A DNA stretch of 64,000 nucleotides, taken from G963674685 sp963674685 (GTDB lineage Bacteria > Lernaellota > Lernaellaia > JACKCT01). Made by a program: the position numbers and the translations under genes. Under the pieces are notes generated by a model that worked only from the letters and a program-made list of their open reading frames with translations, was not told the DNA's origin and did not search any database. Below are positions 61,332 to 64,000 of the stretch, piece after piece. The stretch is from contig CAXXWT010000009.1 in the NCBI GenBank assembly GCA_963674685.2, positions 62,001-126,000 of the forward strand. Reading direction: 5' to 3'. Every line of letters begins with the position of its first letter. Position 1 is the stretch's first letter.

Positions 61332-61850
61332 ATGAGTGATGAAAAGGATGATTCCGGTTCCATCAGCCAGGATGACATCGACAGCCTGCTGGCGGAAGTC
61401 GAAAAGGGAAGTTCCGCATCCAAAGGACCGGGCGCCGGAAAGCAAAATCAATCGCCCGCGGACTCCGAAGTGGATATGGCCGCCTGGGGACTGGACGAGG
61501 ACATGAATCCCATGTCGTCCAAAACCTCGGAACCGAAACCGGAACCGAAGCCGCGGGAACTGCTGAAGCCGGAACTTCCAAAGGGATCGGAAAGCCTGGA
61601 ATTTCTTCTGGACATTCCGCTGAGGCTTTCGGTCGAAGTGGGCCGGACCGTCATGAACATCGGAGACCTATTGACTCTTGGGCCGGGTTCCATTGTGGAA
61701 CTGGATAAAATGGCCGGAGAGCCGCTGGAGATTTACATCAACCAGAAACTCGTGGCCCGCGGTGAAGCGGTGATCGTCAACGAAAAATTCGGCATCCGTT
61801 TGACGGAAGTGGCGAGCAAAGCCGAGAGAATCGAAAACCTCAAGGAATAA
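61332..61850 (+). CDS. fliN: Flagellar motor switch protein FliN with extended N-terminus
   Basis: 172 aa; the C-terminal 85 residues are the SpoA/FliN domain (LEFLLDIPLRLSVEVGRTVMNIGDLLTLGPGSIVELDKMAGEPLEIYINQKLVARGEAVIVNEKFGIRLTEV). The N-terminal extension begins SGSISQDDIDSLLAEV, similar to the CheY-binding peptide of FliM (S-Q-x-E-x-D-x-L-L), as also known in FliY. A Pro/Glu/Lys linker separates the parts. FliN forms the lower C-ring and receives export substrates. The usual enterobacterial FliN is about 137 aa. The GGAG before the ATG supports the start. Confidence 0.95.
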   Translation: MSDEKDDSGSISQDDIDSLLAEVEKGSSASKGPGAGKQNQSPADSEVDMAAWGLDEDMNPMSSKTSEPKPEPKPRELLKPELPKGSESLEFLLDIPLRLSVEVGRTVMNIGDLLTLGPGSIVELDKMAGEPLEIYINQKLVARGEAVIVNEKFGIRLTEVASKAERIENLKE

Positions 61851-61873
61851 TCCGCCCGCAAGGAGGCTCTTCC

Positions 61874-63001
61874 ATGAAGAAATATGCCTTAGTCGCCGTT
61901 ATTTTGCTGATCGTCGCCACGGCTTCTCCGGCGGCGGCAGTACTCAAAGATATGAATTTCATTCGGGACGTCAAAGTGACGCATACGCAAAGCGGCGCCG
62001 TGGTGGATTTGTCGATGGATTTGGCGCACGACGCGTCCGACATCGAGCAATGGCGCCAGGGATCCAGTCGCGAGATTCGATTCAGGATGCCCAGAACATG
62101 GGTCGATCCGCCGACGCGTAATTTCCGGCAGTCCGACAGCGACATGCTCCGTTTGGTCAAAGTATACCAGTTGAACAGCAGCACCGCCGTCGTCAGCCTG
62201 TTTCTCAGCGCGGGAATCGATTCCGACGATGTGCGCGTCAAGACAAATCTCGCCGACGGCCGGATTCGATTTATCATGGATGCGGGGCAATCCGCCGCCG
62301 CCGCGCCGCTTGCCGAAGAGGATAGAATCGGCCCGCCGATTGACCTCGACAAGGTATTCGGTGAAGCGAAGATGGAAAAGCCCGAGAAAGGGCTCGTGGA
62401 CGACGATTCAAAAACGGCGGACGCCAGCGAGTTAAAAGATACGCTTTTGGCCGGCGCGCCTAACGGAGTCATCGGATCCGGGGTTCCGAACCTGGGCCTG
62501 AGTCTGGTCAAGACCGTTTCGGCTTTGGCCGCGGTTATCGCCCTGATATTCATTCTGGCCGCCGTGGGAAAAAGATTCTTGAAGGATTCGCCGATTTTCA
62601 CAGGCGCTCCCAAGGGACAGATGGTCAAGCTTTTAAGCTCCACGCCCATCGATGCGAAAAAGCGCGTCGCCGTTTTGGACGTGGCCGGAGAAATCATCGT
62701 CGTGGGCGTCGGCGAGAACCAGATCAATATGCTGATGAAAATCGACGATCCTCAGACGATCGAGCGAATCAAGGGAAGCCCCGATAATAAATCGCTGACA
62801 CCGAACATCGCCGCCGACAAGGTAAAACAGGACGGGGAATCCGGGAATTGCGACAACGTTTTTCACAAAGAGTTCAACCAGCGGATTTCCGTTTTGAAAG
62901 CGGCGGTCGGAACGGAATCAGCCTATGACATGCCGCGCGAGGCCGGTTACGGCGCCTTGCAAGCCATCCGCGACAAGATGGCGGGCATGAAGAAACTTTA
63001 G
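61874..63001 (+). CDS. fliO: FliO-type protein with N-terminal AMIN-like domain
   Basis: 375 aa, far longer than a typical FliO (about 120). After a signal peptide (ALVAVILLIVATASPAAA) comes an AMIN-like domain (about 25-135: LKDMNFIRDVKVTHTQSGAVVDLSMDLAHD, REIRFRMPRTWVDPPTRNF, TAVVSLFLSAGIDSDDVRVKTNLADGRIRFIMD), a linker, the single FliO helix (LVKTVSALAAVIALIFILAAVGKRFL) and the FliO cytoplasmic part (MVKLLSSTPIDAKKRVAVLDVAGEIIVVGVGENQINMLMKID). About 75 further residues follow. FliO helps assemble FliP rings of the export gate. AMIN domains bind peptidoglycan-related glycans, so this version may link export-gate assembly to the wall. It lies 7 bp before fliP, in the normal order. Confidence 0.92.
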   Translation: MKKYALVAVILLIVATASPAAAVLKDMNFIRDVKVTHTQSGAVVDLSMDLAHDASDIEQWRQGSSREIRFRMPRTWVDPPTRNFRQSDSDMLRLVKVYQLNSSTAVVSLFLSAGIDSDDVRVKTNLADGRIRFIMDAGQSAAAAPLAEEDRIGPPIDLDKVFGEAKMEKPEKGLVDDDSKTADASELKDTLLAGAPNGVIGSGVPNLGLSLVKTVSALAAVIALIFILAAVGKRFLKDSPIFTGAPKGQMVKLLSSTPIDAKKRVAVLDVAGEIIVVGVGENQINMLMKIDDPQTIERIKGSPDNKSLTPNIAADKVKQDGESGNCDNVFHKEFNQRISVLKAAVGTESAYDMPREAGYGALQAIRDKMAGMKKL

Positions 63002-63007
63002 GTCGTA

Positions 63008-63781
63008 ATGCCTTATCGCTTAACGGCGCTTGTCACGTTGATCATCATCGCGGTGCTCGCGCCGACAGGTGCGGCGTACGCCCAAAGTTCGGGCGTTTCC
63101 GCCGGCATCCCGGGTTTTCGCATCAGCGTCGATTCGACGGCGGGCGGCGCGGATCTTACGACTCCCGTTAAAATCCTTCTTCTGATCACCGTTTTGGCCC
63201 TGGCGCCGTCCATCCTGGTCATGATGACATGCTTCACGCGGATCGTGATCGTCCTGGGATTTTTGCGTCAGGCCATGGGAACGCAGCAGGTGCCTTCAAG
63301 CCAGATCATCGTGGGCCTTTCCTTGTTTTTGACGGTCTTCATCATGCGGCCCGCATTCGAGAGAATTTATACCGACGCTTACGTGCCTTATGCGGAAAAA
63401 AAAATCGGCTACGAGGCGGCGGCGAAAAACGCCATGGCGCCCCTGCGCGCTTTTATGCTCCAACAGACCGGTGAAAAGGATCTGGCGCTTTTGGTGAAGA
63501 TCAGCAAAATCGAAAGACCCGAATCGGTCGGCGCCATCCCAAGTTACATCATTATTCCCGCATTCATTCTCAGTGAACTGAAGACGGCGTTTATCATCGG
63601 TTTCATGGTTTATCTGCCCTTTCTCATCATCGACATGGTGGTCGCCTCGATCCTCATGAGCATGGGTATGATGATGTTGCCGCCGATTATGATTTCACTT
63701 CCATTCAAACTTTTGATTTTTGTTTTGGCCGACGGCTGGTTTCTGATTATCGGATCCCTGGTCGACAGTTTTCATACCTAG
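63008..63781 (+). CDS. fliP: Flagellar export gate protein FliP
   Basis: 257 aa. A cleavable signal (ALVTLIIIAVLAPTGAAYA) is typical of FliP. The family core is clear: LLLITVLALAPSILVMMTCFTRIVIVLGFLRQAMGTQQVPSSQIIVGLSLFLTVFIM, then PLRAFMLQQTGEKDLALLV, PSYIIIPAFILSELKTAFIIGFMVYLPFLIIDMVVASILMSMGMMMLPPIMISLPFKLLIFVLADGW. FliP forms the ring of the FliPQR export channel. Followed after 16 bp by fliQ. Confidence 0.98.
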   Translation: MPYRLTALVTLIIIAVLAPTGAAYAQSSGVSAGIPGFRISVDSTAGGADLTTPVKILLLITVLALAPSILVMMTCFTRIVIVLGFLRQAMGTQQVPSSQIIVGLSLFLTVFIMRPAFERIYTDAYVPYAEKKIGYEAAAKNAMAPLRAFMLQQTGEKDLALLVKISKIERPESVGAIPSYIIIPAFILSELKTAFIIGFMVYLPFLIIDMVVASILMSMGMMMLPPIMISLPFKLLIFVLADGWFLIIGSLVDSFHT

Positions 63782-63797
63782 AAGGGAGCGGACTCAG

Positions 63798-64000
63798 GTG
63801 ACTTTGGAATCCGTCATGCTCATTGTTCAGATGGCCATGAAAGCGACATTGTCCGTGGCGGGACCGATTCTCATCGCCGGGCTGATCGCGGGACTTCTTG
63901 TCTCCATTTTCCAGGCCGTCACGCAGATTCACGAAATGACCCTGACTTTTATTCCGAAGATCATCGCCGTCGGCGTCGTGGCGATTGTGTTTTTCAACTA
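63798..64000 (+). CDS. fliQ: Flagellar export protein FliQ (cut by window end)
   Basis: Starts with GTG at 63798 behind GGGAGCGG. The visible 67 residues, (M)TLESVMLIVQMAMKATLSVAGPILIAGLIAGLLVSIFQAVTQIHEMTLTFIPKIIAVGVVAIVFFN, hold both helices and the VSIFQAVTQI(H/N)E signature of FliQ. The usual length is about 89 aa, so about 22 residues lie beyond the window. fliR and flhB would be expected next. Confidence 0.95.
   Translation, partial: MTLESVMLIVQMAMKATLSVAGPILIAGLIAGLLVSIFQAVTQIHEMTLTFIPKIIAVGVVAIVFFN

Overview
The window looks like a chromosomal segment of an uncultured, flagellated Gram-negative bacterium, probably of the broad deltaproteobacterial/Myxococcota-like assemblage. The reasons are the fliLMNOPQ order, a Gram-negative surface (lipoproteins, an outer-membrane barrel, a GmhA-type isomerase), REC-PATAN (DUF4388) signalling proteins, and many secreted proteins with long Asp-rich tracts. 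This placement rests on gene content and style only. Most of the window is GC-rich; about 47.65-52.05 kb is clearly AT-richer.

Layout. 0.05-7.1 kb: a DsrE-family protein, a formylglycine-enzyme-like protein, an ADP-ribosylglycohydrolase-like lipoprotein, a FadR/GntR repressor with a very clear promoter and nested palindromic operator, the Asp-linker lipoprotein it probably controls, and a secreted metallophosphoesterase. 7.7-12.3 kb: gyrB, then an SGNH hydrolase overlapping a radical SAM gene. 12.4-14.4 kb: an Asp-linker lipoprotein, its terminator, and an ORF-deleted group IIC intron, followed by a candidate structured leader. 14.4-23.6 kb: two giant secreted Cys-rich/Thr-linker proteins (1825 and 1015 aa) and gmhA. 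23.9-30.4 kb: a three-gene receiver/PATAN/J-like/TPR operon. 30.5-37.7 kb: an outer-membrane barrel, a second group IIC intron broken by an IS1634-like element, and two beta-propeller genes. 37.8-47.7 kb: MATE transporter, HD-GYP phosphodiesterase, a gene of seven 66-bp repeats, a FN3 surface protein, an ExeA-like ATPase and a membrane protein. 47.7-52.0 kb: an AT-rich patch with a beta-helix gene broken by a palindromic element, a Lys-rich ORF joined in frame across one UAA to a peptidase-like ORF, and a propeller with a CGCS tail. 52.3-59.4 kb: a four-gene DUF6754 membrane cassette, a DUF4143 ATPase behind an inverted repeat, and two envelope proteins. 59.7-64.0 kb: fliL, fliM, fliN, fliO, fliP and partial fliQ.

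Two themes stand out. First, a surface-protein style: lipoproteins carry an Asp tract just after the lipobox Cys, while other secreted proteins carry an Asp tract just before a C-terminal CGC/CCG/CSACG end with no membrane helix after it. This could be an undescribed C-terminal sorting or anchoring tag. Second, two near-identical group IIC introns have complementary damage: one keeps its ribozyme ends but lost the reverse transcriptase by a 1142-bp deletion, the other keeps the reverse transcriptase but has an IS near the intron 5' end. Both sit directly behind intrinsic terminators.

Limits: all calls come from reading the sequence by eye. No homology, structure or RNA-folding search was run, and no tRNA, rRNA or CRISPR array was recognised.
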